Below are positions 20,460 to 30,969 of a stretch of DNA of 44,893 nucleotides, in pieces. The position numbers and the translations under genes were made by a program. Positions within the stretch are counted from its first letter, which is position 1. Every line of letters begins with the position of its first letter. The DNA is from Hofstenia miamia (lineage: Eukaryota > Xenacoelomorpha > Acoela > Hofsteniidae), in contig CABFPE010000039.1 of assembly GCA_900660155.1 (NCBI GenBank), forward strand, positions 1,658,901 through 1,703,793. Direction: 5' to 3'. A model generated the notes under the pieces. It did no database searches and was not told the DNA's origin. It saw only the letters and a program-made list of their open reading frames with translations.

Positions 20460-22016
20460 ATGTATAAACGCAACATGCATTTTGTTGTATTTGTGCTCCA
20501 ACTAGCAGAACAACTACTAGTTATTCAAAATCTTAGACGGTCGTTAACGATGAGCATTTCTACGACAAGTGATGTTCCCATGGAAATTTCCACATATGAA
20601 CAAACACTTCTGCCTGATTATCTAATGTTGAAAATCTTCCAGTATTTTTCTCAAGAAGAGCTCTGTCAGCCAATTTCCCAAGTTTGCAAGCATTGGTATG
20701 TACTAAGCTGTAGCAATGAATTTTGGAAAAAGATTTATGTTGAAGGTACTATTTCCTTTCAAATGTTATTTAAAAACACAGATAATCCTACTGATGTACA
20801 ATACATATACGGTGGTTATAAGCAAAGACTAAGCAACATTTTCCACTACAATCCAAATAATATTTCCTTCTTGTTATTGAGACATTGTGACCTCACTGAT
20901 GAACGTTTCAAATTTATTTCGAATCTCAAGCAACTACAGGAACTAATAATATATGTTGATCCAAATACATGTGAAAATTTTACAGATGAATCTATCATTC
21001 ACATTGCTGAGCATTTGCAAGGATTAAAGCGGTTGTGTATACATGACCACTTTACCTTAACCGATCAATCCCTGTTTGCAATTAGTACTTTATCCAATTT
21101 ACGTGATCTAGACATTTCGTGTCTGGATATTACAGATAATGGGCTCTCTTACATGTCAAAGAACCTTGTAAGCCTATCAAGTTTGACAATGGACAATGAC
21201 AATTCGTATTTAACTCGCACTGAGATTTCGTCGCTTCATGGTTTTCGAAATTTAACTCGGGTTGAATTTACTTTGCTTGAGCCCTCTTCCGAAAGAGCGT
21301 TTTCAGAACTAATAAAAAACAACGGCAATCTCAGGATCGTGAGACTCATGGATTGTGAGTTATCAGGGGAATTCATTTATCAACCGCATCGCTTGAGGCA
21401 TTTGGACATGATATTTTGTCAAAGACTCAAAAGAAAATTTTACAAGTACTTTCAAAAAGAGATTGCAAAGTTGGATTATTTCCGCGTTTCCATAAACGGA
21501 GAATGTGATTATTATATTACTTTCCCATATGTGCAGGAACTGGCAGTATGTATATATCCAAGCAGTGGTGACTTAGATCTTTCAAATACCCTCGCGAAGT
21601 ATAAATTTCTAAAATCACCTAACCTTACTAAGTTGGACATTTGGTTTGGTGAAGATAATATTGACCAATCTTGCCTAGAAGTAGTTTTAGCAAATTGTAG
21701 AAATTTAACATATCTATCTATTGGGAGCGTGTACTTTTCAGATTCTGAGAAGTTGAACCTGACGGTAAGTCCCAACATTGAAACATTTTCTGCTCATAGT
21801 TTTGGAAATGTAGATATTTTGATGTTTTGGAAGCTAGGTGCTGCTCTTCCAAATTTAATAGAGGCCGAATTTATTGAAGTTAGGAATGTAACACCGCCGA
21901 TGGCTGAGGCTTTTCGTAGTCAATGTCGCTATCTTCTAAAATTGAATTTTGAAAGTTATCCTTTACCCCCTTCAAAAAGACGTATTATGGATCGTCTAAA
22001 TGACAGTATTTTATAA
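20460..22016 (+). CDS. F-box / leucine-rich-repeat protein (FBXL-like)
   Basis: Predicted substrate-recognition subunit of an SCF (Skp1-Cullin-F-box) ubiquitin ligase; acts in cytoplasm or nucleus. The uninterrupted frame has 518 codons. The F-box is at residues about 49-93 (LLPDYLMLKIFQYF, QVCKHWYVLS, FWKKIY), which binds Skp1. From about residue 120 to the end come irregular leucine-rich repeats of the FBXL type, e.g. LQELIIYVD, LTDQSLFAISTLSNLRDLDI, ITDNGLSYMSKNLVSLSSL. The first ATG gives a 30-residue hydrophobic/basic leader. A second ATG at 20550 would give a 488-residue protein starting just before the F-box and may be the true start, or the leader may be 5' UTR. There is no intron within the domains and Trp codons are normal TGG. 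The paralogue identity and substrate are unknown. Confidence 0.9.
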   Translation: MYKRNMHFVVFVLQLAEQLLVIQNLRRSLTMSISTTSDVPMEISTYEQTLLPDYLMLKIFQYFSQEELCQPISQVCKHWYVLSCSNEFWKKIYVEGTISFQMLFKNTDNPTDVQYIYGGYKQRLSNIFHYNPNNISFLLLRHCDLTDERFKFISNLKQLQELIIYVDPNTCENFTDESIIHIAEHLQGLKRLCIHDHFTLTDQSLFAISTLSNLRDLDISCLDITDNGLSYMSKNLVSLSSLTMDNDNSYLTRTEISSLHGFRNLTRVEFTLLEPSSERAFSELIKNNGNLRIVRLMDCELSGEFIYQPHRLRHLDMIFCQRLKRKFYKYFQKEIAKLDYFRVSINGECDYYITFPYVQELAVCIYPSSGDLDLSNTLAKYKFLKSPNLTKLDIWFGEDNIDQSCLEVVLANCRNLTYLSIGSVYFSDSEKLNLTVSPNIETFSAHSFGNVDILMFWKLGAALPNLIEAEFIEVRNVTPPMAEAFRSQCRYLLKLNFESYPLPPSKRRIMDRLNDSIL

Positions 22017-22165
22017 GTAGATGTAATTTTGTCTGCAATGATGAATATACATGACACATTTCTAAAATTATTAATATAGGTGACGCATTATGTAGTCGTA
22101 CGTATATTAGGGTAATAACTTTAATATCTGATTTTGTAAATTCTTTGTGAATGCATTTTTACTAT

Positions 22166-22171
22166 AATAAA
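22166..22171 (+). terminator. Poly(A) signal of the F-box gene
   Basis: The first AATAAA after the stop codon, 150 bp downstream, lies in ACTATAATAAAGGAACG. Position and orientation fit 3'-end formation of the F-box transcript. Confidence 0.55.
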
Positions 22172-22206
22172 GGAACGCAATTTTCCTTTCCCTATTCGAG
22201 AAAAAA

Positions 22207-22246
22207 GCTTTTCTTCTAAAGAGAAGAGCCGGCAATAGCCGGCTTA
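22207..22246 (+). other. Two adjacent hairpins after the F-box gene
   Basis: CTTCT/AGAAG can pair around AAAG (about 22212-22226). It is immediately followed by a 7-bp perfect stem AGCCGGC (22227-22233) with GCCGGCT (22238-22244) and an AATA loop. The second stem is GC-only at its core in very AT-rich DNA. It lies about 60 bp past the poly(A) signal. Confidence 0.6.
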
Positions 22247-22454
22247 TCATTAAATATCCCAGTAAATTTTGGCTTCTTAAACGTTAAATGCACATGCATG
22301 AACTGTTTTTAAAGATCACTTAAAATAGTTTGTCAACTTACATACTTAAGCAGTACTAACATAGCGTACTATATATTCCAATTAAGATATCTGGATCTTC
22401 GAAAGATAATAATTTGCTGTACTTAAACGTATTTACTTACACATCTATTTCATT

Positions 22455-22456
<2 letters not shown>

Positions 22457-22485
<29 letters not shown>

Positions 22486-22486
22486 T
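22457..22486. repeat. (TA)n microsatellite
   Basis: About 15 TA units directly upstream of a MITE. Confidence 0.9.
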
Positions 22487-22497
22487 GCGCCAATATG

Positions 22498-22919
22498 CAG
22501 TGCTGGGGGAATTATGATATGACAATCGATTAGGTTTTGAGTAGTCACACGATTAATCGAATGATTAAATTAATCAAGGTTTATACTTTTAAATTACTTA
22601 AAATACACATCAAATGTTTTGCTGTTACCAGTGACAATTATAATATATTTCTTAACTAGCAAAGAGTTACTGTACTGTAATAAAGCAAGAAAGCAAATAT
22701 CTAAGGTAAACATTTTACTTGAAATATATTAAAGTTAAATAGAGTATATAAAATTTCACTAATGTAAGAGCTTAACAGCATGAATTATGATTACATTTAA
22801 AAGTGAATATTTACTCATTTTCCCTGAATTCAATATCATAATTTTCAAATATTAAGTTTAAGCAATAATCGATGATTGTGCGATTAATTGATCAATTCGA
22901 TTAATCGCGTACAGCGCTC
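22498..22919. mobile_element. hAT-like MITE with degenerate CGATTAAT repeats
   Basis: The left end is CAGTGCTGGGGG. The right end, on the minus strand, is GAGCGCTGTACGCGATTAAT. Both subterminal zones are made of imperfect ATCGATTAATCGA units, while the roughly 280-bp centre is plain AT-rich DNA. Flanking 8-mers CCAATATG and AAAATGTG agree at 5 of 8 positions, so the target duplication is only suggestive. It is non-coding. Confidence 0.45.
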
Positions 22920-24440
22920 AAAATGTGTAGAATAAAGAAAAATTACATTTTTGGAAATTGATTAATATAATTTGGAAATACTAAAGATTGAATTAGATTT
23001 TTGTTTGTGAACATTTTACTCCTTATTTGTACACCACAGTACTTATGATAAATATTGTACTGTACATTGCCATTACCTATACACGACTTTTTGCATATTC
23101 TGCAGCTTACTAAATCCTTTAGTTCTTTCATTTTGTAAAAAACTATTTTAATGTTCTCTATTGTATCATTAGTATATAAATTTACGTTGCAATAAATAAA
23201 ATCATATTGAAAAAACAAAAAGTTGTTTAAAAGTGAGTGCAGATTTTAGAAAGCATACAAAGTATAAACTGAACGACGAATTGAAAAAATGTGAATCGTG
23301 AATATACTTGCTGGAAGACTTCAATGCTTCTGTTTGTAATTATGTGTCTGAGTGGTAAGTGGCTTAAGTTAGCCCTAAACAACACTGGCATTTTAACAAT
23401 TTGTGATAGTTTTTACAAAAAATTTTTAATTGCTCGTAACTCACTACGGCATGACGATTTCTGACTTTGTACAGGCGCCACCTGACGGGGCTTGTGTATT
23501 AGTCTATTGAAATAAAACAAAGTAGTTGGGCTTAGTTGCTGTTGCCATGGTTCTTGGACCGTTTTTTTATCTTAACACTTGTAATGGAAAGTCTTTGAAT
23601 GTTTTTGCGAACGTCGGATATTCAATTGAAAAAAATCAATATTTTAATGTATTTCAAATACAAGAAGGAATAATTTTTGTGACCATTTTCACCCACAGAC
23701 GTGTTTAAGTCCCAGGGTTTCAAATGTCATAATAGGCTTGGGGAAAATTGTTTGAGAATTTGAATATGGTTGATGACTTCAAGGTCACAATAGGTTGTTT
23801 GTGGTTAACCGGGTGTAGAATTTAGAATCTTAGTACATAGAAGATGAAAATTGCCATCACAGCAATGTGATGAATTTATTAAGTTTCATACTCATAGTTT
23901 GCCATTAATATAGCTGGCAGTGTAAAACAACTAATAGATCATTTTAATGATCCAAACATTTTTTGCTGATAACTGCTTAAATGATTTGCAAAAACAACCC
24001 TTATATAACTTAAGTAGCTTTTTATTCTGTTTATCCTTGTACATTCTCTATGCTTACAGTCTGTAAATATTATTTACAATATATATATACAAATAGTGTA
24101 CATAATATATGCAAACATATTACCAATCTAATGTATACAGATATGTACGAATAAAATAAGCAAAGCTAAAACAATTAAAATAAACAACAAAAAAATAATC
24201 ACTTAAAAGTAGGAAACAAAAATGACATATTCTAATTATTTCGCCATATATTGCATACATAGCACAATATTTCTAAGTAAAGAAATAATAAAATCTAAAA
24301 CGCTGCTTAACCAATGAAGAAATTCCTTTGAATGAGCAGAAATGCCTTGAAATTGTAGTTTTTAGCAGGCACACCCGTAAAATTGGTCAAAACCGATTAC
24401 CTCAGGTCTAAACAGTACATGACATTCTTTTTACTAATGT
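22920..24440. other. Intergenic, mostly featureless
   Basis: No gene called. A minus-strand open frame at 22943-23218 contains a cysteine cluster (SCRICKKSC) but no recognisable domain. The patch GCGCCACCTGACGG near 23474 resembles part of a CTCF-type motif. Otherwise AT-rich. Confidence 0.5.
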
Positions 24441-24444
24441 GAAG

Positions 24445-24698
24445 TCAAGCATCATTAGTCGAGTTCAGTTCCTTCCCCTTCTTAGGTTTTTGCACTAACG
24501 AAAACTCCTTCCAATTAAACTTTTTCTCCAACCTTTTAGGAATTTTGATTTTTGAAGCTCTTTATGGTCATCAATTCTATTTTCCAATGATTTCGTAAAT
24601 GTTTTCACTTTTTCCAATGCTGTATGAAATTGCGCTTTACTAACGTAGAAAAACTCACTTTCAAAAAATATAAGCGACAAATGGCACTGCATTGACAA
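24445..24698 (-). pseudogene. Possible lysine-rich exon or relic with frameshift
   Basis: Two overlapping minus-strand frames read as one protein-like stretch if a one-base shift is allowed near 24545. The first contains SKAQFHTALEKVKTFTKSLE, the second ends with KKFNWKEFSLVQKPKKGKEL and a TGA at 24445-24447. Composition (Lys, Glu, Phe, Leu) is unlike random AT-rich translation, but no family is recognised. It could be a terminal exon or a decayed gene. No splice sites were confirmed. Confidence 0.25.
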
Positions 24699-24923
24699 CC
24701 TACACCAAATTGCACTTCCTTTGGAAATGATCTCTCATAAAATATTTTTTATGATATCAAATAAAATAAGTTGCCTCGTTTTTATCAAAACTTAACAAGT
24801 TGATATTTTATTGTACAAATTCATATAGCGATTCTCTAAAAAGTTCTAAGTTATATAATTTTGGGGTTTCTAAATGTAGATTTTGGAGCCGAACCTACCA
24901 CTTTTGCATCTCCAATTCTGCCG

Positions 24924-25110
24924 TTACAGACATGTATTAGCTTTGAATGAATTAAGAATCAATAAAATTGGGTAAAGAATACCTTCTAGAGAAAAAGAAT
25001 CCAAGAGCTTAAGATTTAGACGCAATGAAAGGAATACCAAATGATAGACTTCATTTGTTAACATAGTAGCAACAATGTCATCAAAATTATTATTATTTAG
25101 CAACTCGGTT
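24924..25110 (-). other. Possible exon after a good splice acceptor
   Basis: On the minus strand, TTTTGTTTGTTGTAG ends at 25111 and is a convincing polypyrimidine-AG acceptor. The sequence that follows stays open for 62 codons to a stop at 24924-24926 (NNNNFDDIVATMLTNEVYHL, LRLNLKLLDSFSLEGILYP). It is leucine-rich and helix-like. It could form a gene with the lysine-rich relic 225 bp downstream on the same strand, but this is inference. No function is assigned. Confidence 0.25.
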
Positions 25111-25680
25111 CTACAACAAACAAAATGGTTTTTCAAACCAAAATACCTAGTCAACTAAAACTAATCATAGGCGATGCCGAAGATGATATTTTTGCGGCTA
25201 AAATAGATATTTTGATTTTTTATTGGTATGTTTGTGAAAAATCAATGCAAACGCATTAATTGATCAATGATTTCTAATAGAATGGGTAAAACAGAGCATT
25301 CTGTACAAGAATTAATCACAGAGCTATACTTTGCGATAAAAAACGCAAAAATACAACATTGTATTCGTGCACAAATTTATGAAAATAACGATTATATGCA
25401 AAAAATTATAAGCATTTTATATAAAACCGAGTAACTTCTTATAGTGAGAAGCTTGATCGTAATACATGATTGCACAACTTTGCATTGAGAAGTTTGCCAC
25501 AAACGCAAAAACAAATTTGCGTAATAACAAAGCGTTAACTGAGAAAGATTTGAGGTGAGAAAAGAGACTACTAATACTGTAGCAGACCTTGGACGCTATA
25601 CAGACCATGGGCGCTTTATTGAGCTTGACAGCGAAAAATGAGTATATATAATTACTATCAACCGAAAATTGGCTTCAGTA
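25111..25680. other. Intergenic, nothing firm
   Basis: AT-rich. A minus-strand frame at 25417-25608 shows no recognisable domain. Confidence 0.5.
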
Positions 25681-25837
25681 ATGAATATTTTGTATGGAAC
25701 TTCTGATAAGGCCAAATGTTTAAAAACATTGTACACTCTCCTATGGACACAGTTTTCGATGAATTTAAATGATGACTTGAGAGGAGCTTTAGGAAAGCAG
25801 GGCGCAATTTGCTATGGTGATCGAGATTGGTTTGCGG
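25681..25837 (+). other. Possible plus-strand exon with good splice donor
   Basis: An open segment starts at the ATG at 25681, just after TTCAG, and runs to a strong donor, GCGG followed by GTAAGATA, at 25838. The peptide includes MNILYGTSDKAKCLKTLYTL and DLRGALGKQGAICYGDRDWF, which looks protein-like. Unspliced, the frame closes at 25897-25899. I find no matching next exon in the window and no known domain, so this is a weak candidate. Confidence 0.25.
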
Positions 25838-25899
25838 GTAAGATAGATGCGGTAATTTTGTGCGAATCAACCTTTAAGAAGAACTATTTTACAGTTTAA

Positions 25900-26823
25900 C
25901 AATTGAAATTTGTTCAGAGATTTCTGAAACATCTGGGATTGTAGAATAGAAATGTTAGGTGTGTTTAATCCTTTGCCGTTTTGCAGCATTAATAGCTACC
26001 ATAGAGTGAGATGATATTACAAGAGTAGAGTATACTCTCTCTTTCATTCTACGTAGGTCACCATTCTAAGAAACCTAAGCCCCTAAAGTTTGCAACATGA
26101 CATAGTTTCTGGTAAAGAGTGACATCCTTAGGTCAAGGTAAGCTTTGTTGGAAATGTCAATAAATGTTTTCTGCAGTGTTCCTCAAAGACAAGAAAAGCA
26201 ACGCTAATTAGATAAAACTAGGACTTTATAAGATTATGGTAACGTTTGTGCCAATATTAGTGAATATCAATGAATCTAAAACATCGAAAACAAACACCAT
26301 TTGAATTTCCAATCTTGTTTTTTGTCCCTCAGCACTTGGCAGATTACCCACATTTTTCAATAAACTTTTGATTTGAACGTTATTATGCGCTTCATTAATT
26401 TTGAGCTTGTTATATTTCCACAAAAATAATCTTGAATATTTCATATCCAGACAACATATAGTTCAGTCAAAATTCAGGTTGTTTTCCGCTTGGTGCGCTA
26501 CAGTAAATTTCTCATTGGTTACAACGCTGTTTAAAATAAATTTCAGTGAGATTCTATCACAGTGTAATACATTTAAGAGGTATGATTTTTAAAAAAAATT
26601 ATCCATAATCTAAAGTCACATAGATTAAATTTTTCATTAGCAGACATAAATTATATATGTTAACTAAATAGGAAATTGAAATGGTGAATTTTATCATTGA
26701 CAAAATTCTGTAAGGAATATGTAGCTTATTAATAGATTAGTTCTTAATTTTGTGCATTGTGTTTGAGATTTTATAGTCAAATTGACAACAAGACGAAGTA
26801 AATAGCCATGGACCTCGATGTAT
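25900..26823. other. Intergenic, nothing recognised
   Basis: AT-rich sequence; short open frames on both strands at 26226-26592 overlap each other and show no domain. Confidence 0.5.
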
Positions 26824-26891
26824 AAGGACATGACATGAATATTTCTTGTGTACCACTAGAGGTCGCAGTGTTTTTCGGAATACATGTCCTT
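26824..26891. repeat. 68-bp mini-palindrome enclosing a CTCF-like motif
   Basis: AAGGACATG at 26824-26832 and its perfect complement CATGTCCTT at 26883-26891 enclose CCACTAGAGGTCGCAG (26853-26868). That core differs by one base (T for G) from a strong CTCF-type site. It may be a very small non-autonomous transposon or a regulatory element. Confidence 0.45.
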
Positions 26892-27319
26892 CCTATCTCT
26901 TTCAAAATATTTATGAAACAACACCATTATCTTATGATTTTATTCTTTTAGTTTATCTCAATATTTCAAAGATCGCTTCTAATCGTAATTACCGCAAAAT
27001 GTGCCCGGTCACCCAGTAAGCCCCGGCAAAATTGTAAAATAAATGTCCCGGTGATCTGATTTAGCCCAATTTTTTGAAATGTTGTTTGCAAGTTTTTGCG
27101 AACAATATGCTTTCATATGCATTGAAGTGAAGTAACACATCACACTACTCTTTGCCTCATTATAATAATATAATACATTTTAAAGAGTAAAGAATTTGAA
27201 ACAAAACAATCGTAATATGCTTTTAGAAGCAAAAATGCTAGCAATTCCAAATCCTACATTTGACTTATATCATTAAAAATATCAGTTTGTAAAAGATTAA
27301 TCGATTTGCACAAATAGTT
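26892..27319. other. Intergenic, nothing recognised
   Basis: AT-rich, with a small GC-richer patch at 27000-27070 containing CCCGGT motifs of unknown origin. Confidence 0.5.
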
Positions 27320-28560
27320 AAACAATGCAATACAATACAAAAAGACTTTATTGTTTATTAAGCAAATAAATTTCACCATTTAACAAACTTTGGAAAAACT
27401 TAATATTTGTTATAAAGCTAATTCTTAGAATTGCATATAGTACAATTACACACTAAAAAATGAGAGCAAATATTATTAGATGCATAAAAATCAATAAATT
27501 GTTGCTTAAATAAATCTTTTAATTGCCTTTTAAATTTTGAAGATGCATCAATGAGATCAATATTTATATTTAGATGGATGTAATTTGCTAATTTGTAATA
27601 CGGCTAAAGAAGAAATTTTTCCGTTTTACTCTTCTTGTTAATTTTGCACTTAAAAAGTGTTTTATCGTAGAGCAGTAGTCCTTGTTTCGGAACATACATG
27701 TAAACGTAGTCAAAAATATTAAAATCAATGTTATTAGTAAGCATACTATTAAATTAAATAAGATCAATTATTTGAAAATGCATTGAAAAAGGCAATAAAT
27801 TCAGTTCAATTAATCTCTTCTTATTGTCAGTAATATTTATAATCCATTTCGAACAACGTTTTTTGTATTATTAAGGTTATTAATTATTACTAAGTAATTT
27901 TAAGTCGTCAGCAAATAAGAATGGAGTTGTAGCAAAACAGTAATTTGGCAAATCGTTTATAAAAATTAAGAAAAATAAAGGAACAAGAACTGATACTTGA
28001 GGAACATCACTTGTTATATCGGCCTGATCTGATATTATGCCATTGAAAATTACTTTTTGTGTTCTTTTTGCAAGAGAAGACTAAATTAATTTTAATAAAT
28101 TACTTCCAACTCCAATGTCTTTTAGTTTTTCTAGTAGAATTCTATGTGAAACCCTATCAAAGGTTTTTGAAAAGTCTAAATATAGAACAAAACTATCTAT
28201 ATTAGCATCAAAATTGTCATAAATATTTGATAAAAATAGAAACAATTGTGAAATAGTAGATCCATTTTTCATAAATCCATGTTGTGATTTTGAAATATTT
28301 TCACGAACTACAGGATAAAGGTCGCTTAAGTATGATCTTTTCAAATATTAATGCTAGTTTTGGTAAGATGCTGTCTGTAATTTATTACTTTTTTTTCTTA
28401 ATCCTTTCTTGTGGATAGGATGAATATTTTGCTTGCTTTCAGAGAGATGGAAATGTACCTGATATAATTATATTCTGAAATAGTTGTAAAATATGGGGTG
28501 CAAGTGCTGTTGAAAACTTCTTTAAAAAACAATTATTAATGTTATCATATAGCGTGCATG
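27320..28560 (-). mobile_element. Non-LTR (LINE) retrotransposon, 5'-truncated and decayed
   Basis: This is a minus-strand remnant covering the reverse transcriptase and 3' end. The 3' end appears to be near 27320, where the minus strand reads AATAAAGTCTTTTTG followed by TTGTATTGTATTGC, a short-repeat tail typical of several LINE groups. The 5' limit at about 28560 is where RT similarity begins. No endonuclease is attached. The clade (CR1/Jockey-like) is a guess from motif style. Confidence 0.75.
27870..28560 (-). pseudogene. LINE reverse transcriptase, broken
   Basis: RT landmarks appear in order on the minus strand. The N-terminal STALAPHILQLFQNII and GTFPSL motifs (about 28400-28540) contain stops. 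An open stretch at 28081-28344 has SQHGFMKNGSTIS and VLYLDFSKTFDRVSH with the first catalytic Asp. In a shifted frame come DVPQVSVLVPLFFLIFINDL, with three conserved glycines changed, and LFADDLKLL, whose FADD catalytic pair is kept. Double TAA stops follow near 27890. Frameshifts, the glycine losses and the stops make it inactive. Confidence 0.85.
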
Positions 28561-28584
28561 TGGTGGTCTTTTGTGTGTCACACT

Positions 28585-28830
28585 CAAAACGCTTATATTT
28601 CCGTACCTATTTGGCCGACATCGATAAAATTCATGCCATCTGATGGGAAATTTCTTTAAGATTTGGTTGACATATTATTCATAGGTTTAACTTACGAAGT
28701 TGACAGGTAATATGCGATAAGTCGGAGAGGGTAAAGCGCAATCCAAGCATTATAGCGCTATTCAAACGCCTATATCTCTGTAGCTAGGAACAAGATAGTT
28801 AGTATTGGAAACATCATTTCTTGTAATTTA
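28585..28830. repeat. Diverged tandem duplication, unit about 178 bp
   Basis: CAAAACGCTTATATTTCCG (28585 onward) recurs as CAAACGCCTATATCTCTG (28763 onward), and weaker similarity continues through a shared ATTTCTT segment in each half. The patch is GC-richer than its surroundings and borders the LINE remnant. Confidence 0.45.
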
Positions 28831-30520
28831 AACAGGTTCCACTATTGCAGTATATTTATTAATGTAAACATTTCAAATTGAATTTATACCAGAATTCTAA
28901 CAGTTATTACTTAATAATTAACTTTATATTAACAGAAGCTAAAGAAAATCAATATAAGAAACTTCTAAAATCACTAAAATTATTTAGGGTACAGATAGCG
29001 TTTGCATTATTCAATGTTTTCATAATATTGACCTTGACTTTATTAAGATCCGCTCTTTTATGTACATTTAGTTCTTGCACTTATTAGATAAATGGGATCC
29101 AGAATTGTTAAGAGAAATATTGGCTCGGTTGACGTTGCAACATATCTCTGAACCGGTGACCTCGCTGGTGAGAAATAACAAATTACTAACATTTGGGAAA
29201 GATTTTTCTTATGATTGCAAGAAAATCTGACAAAAAATGTATAACAAAGCAAAATTTACTCATAAAATCTTGAATTAGTATTGAAAAGAAATTCTTTATT
29301 GTTTGACGATTAACCATAAGATGCACAGTGTAGTCATTGCAACCATGCATTTAATCAAAACAAATTGATTAGATAATTTGGCAAAAATTCTGTCACAACA
29401 TCCATCTTTGGATCAACTTTAGCAAATGCTGCAATATGGCAACAACGATAATGCACATTGTCACAATTACCCCAATTTTCCCAACACTTTCTTACAGATA
29501 TGAGCTATGGATAAGGGCCGGGTGGGGCGAGGTATTGAAAAAGATAAGGAAAAAATGGGCTAAGGGTGCATGCAAGTCATTATAAATGCAGTGATTGCTA
29601 ATAACAATGTATTGAATAATATCATTTACATTTTCAAGGCTTTACATGAGTAACATATACTCTTCTAATTTTCAGTCTGTAGATTTTATTTGAAATTTCT
29701 ACCATGCAATATTTTTTTGCGCAGTAAACCCAAATATACGACAATTTTTTTAAAAGTATTATAAAAATGATCCTAAATGGGTTGAATTACCATTAATTTA
29801 AATGAGCTTCGCTGGATCCAGACTGGGCCAGGCTGGGTCCGATTTTTCGGAGAATCGAAATAATGAAAGATGTGGTCAAGCATAGAACCTGTCCTGCTTT
29901 TAACATTTTGTTGAATTATGCTTTTTGTCTTAACTTATCAATTACCACATACTACTTAAATATTTAAGTAGTTTATGCAATTTCACAATTATACCAACAA
30001 TAATTGTACAAAATTCATTAATAGCTTAAGAAATTCATAAGAATATTGCGTTCCAATCTATTTGACATCTGACAATTTTTTCTTCATTAAATTTTGATAC
30101 GCTTGAAACACGAGAAAATTCTTCATTTATGCTACTTTGACTACAAATTGGAATATTAGTTTTAGGAAATCTTCGAAGCAAGATGTGTACAAACTAATTC
30201 AAATAATTTAATAGGTTCATTTCAAATAACCTGTCAACTTTTTAATATAAGGTCTAGTTTTTGTGATTATTAAGTTTTGATTATTAGCTTTGGTAAAACG
30301 TAATGAATATCATTTCCAAAATTTTCCATATACAGATCTGTCATATCTTAAATCAACACACCAGATCTTTATCTTTACTACATTACCCACACAATGACAA
30401 GAAGTCACCAGAGATAAATTATACAATTAAATACTCTTTTTGAATCAAACTGATAATCCTGTAAGGCAAGAGTAATAAAGAAGCTAATTTGCGAATCCGC
30501 ATTTTGTTTTGCAAAATGAT
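28831..30520. other. Intergenic, nothing recognised
   Basis: AT-rich. Small G/C-rich motifs at 29515-29535 and 29810-29850 (GGGCCAGGCTGGGTCC) have no partner that I could find. Confidence 0.5.
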
Positions 30521-30950
30521 GTCACAATGAGGTGGTCAGGGCTGAACAGTGGATGATACCACGATCCGATTCCGGAGCTTACCCTAGAAGTGTGCCCGAT
30601 TTAACCGTGAGAATCCTCTGGTACACAGAGCGCTGATCTGTATTAAGTCTGATCAGTGGAGTGAAACTGAAGGACGAACTTCAATTGAGAGATTTGTGCC
30701 TCTCCCGCTTTGGACAAACAAGTCTACTAACAGTGGTAACTTAGTGAGCGCTTGCTGCAATTAAGAAACCAGTGTGATACAGCAAAGCTGTCTGACATTA
30801 GGCGCGGAAAACGCTGGACCTTTACCTATCTCTTAGCCCAGCAGAAAGATAGTTATTCCTGACATGACTGTCCGATGGCTGGTAGTTGGCCAGTAACAGT
30901 TAATACCGGCCGGCGAGATTAGGCTGGTACATTTTATTTCCATGGTATTT
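30521..30950 (+). repeat. GC-rich structured block, SINE-like
   Basis: About 430 bp have near-balanced base composition inside DNA of about 70% AT. GATCCGATTCC at 30563-30573 matches 9 of 11 positions of a pol III B-box. Several potential stems are present (CTGATC/GATCAG near 30633-30660; GGCCGGC near 30908). The block ends close to a (TA)n tract, as SINEs often do. There is no open frame of note. It could also be a structured non-coding RNA gene or an old repeat of another type. Confidence 0.4.
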
Positions 30951-30964
30951 AATCTATGCAAGTC

Positions 30965-30969
<5 letters not shown>

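Noticed and set aside
21512..21778. 88-codon minus-strand frame
   Set aside because: It is antisense to the F-box/LRR coding sequence and has no domain.
22943..23218. Minus-strand frame with a cysteine cluster (SCRICKKSC)
   Set aside because: The cysteines do not form a recognisable zinc-binding pattern, and there is no splice or homology support from the sequence alone.
30630..30690. Hammerhead ribozyme core (CTGATCAG followed by GAAAC)
   Set aside because: The invariant CTGATGA is not present, and the required stem II does not form.
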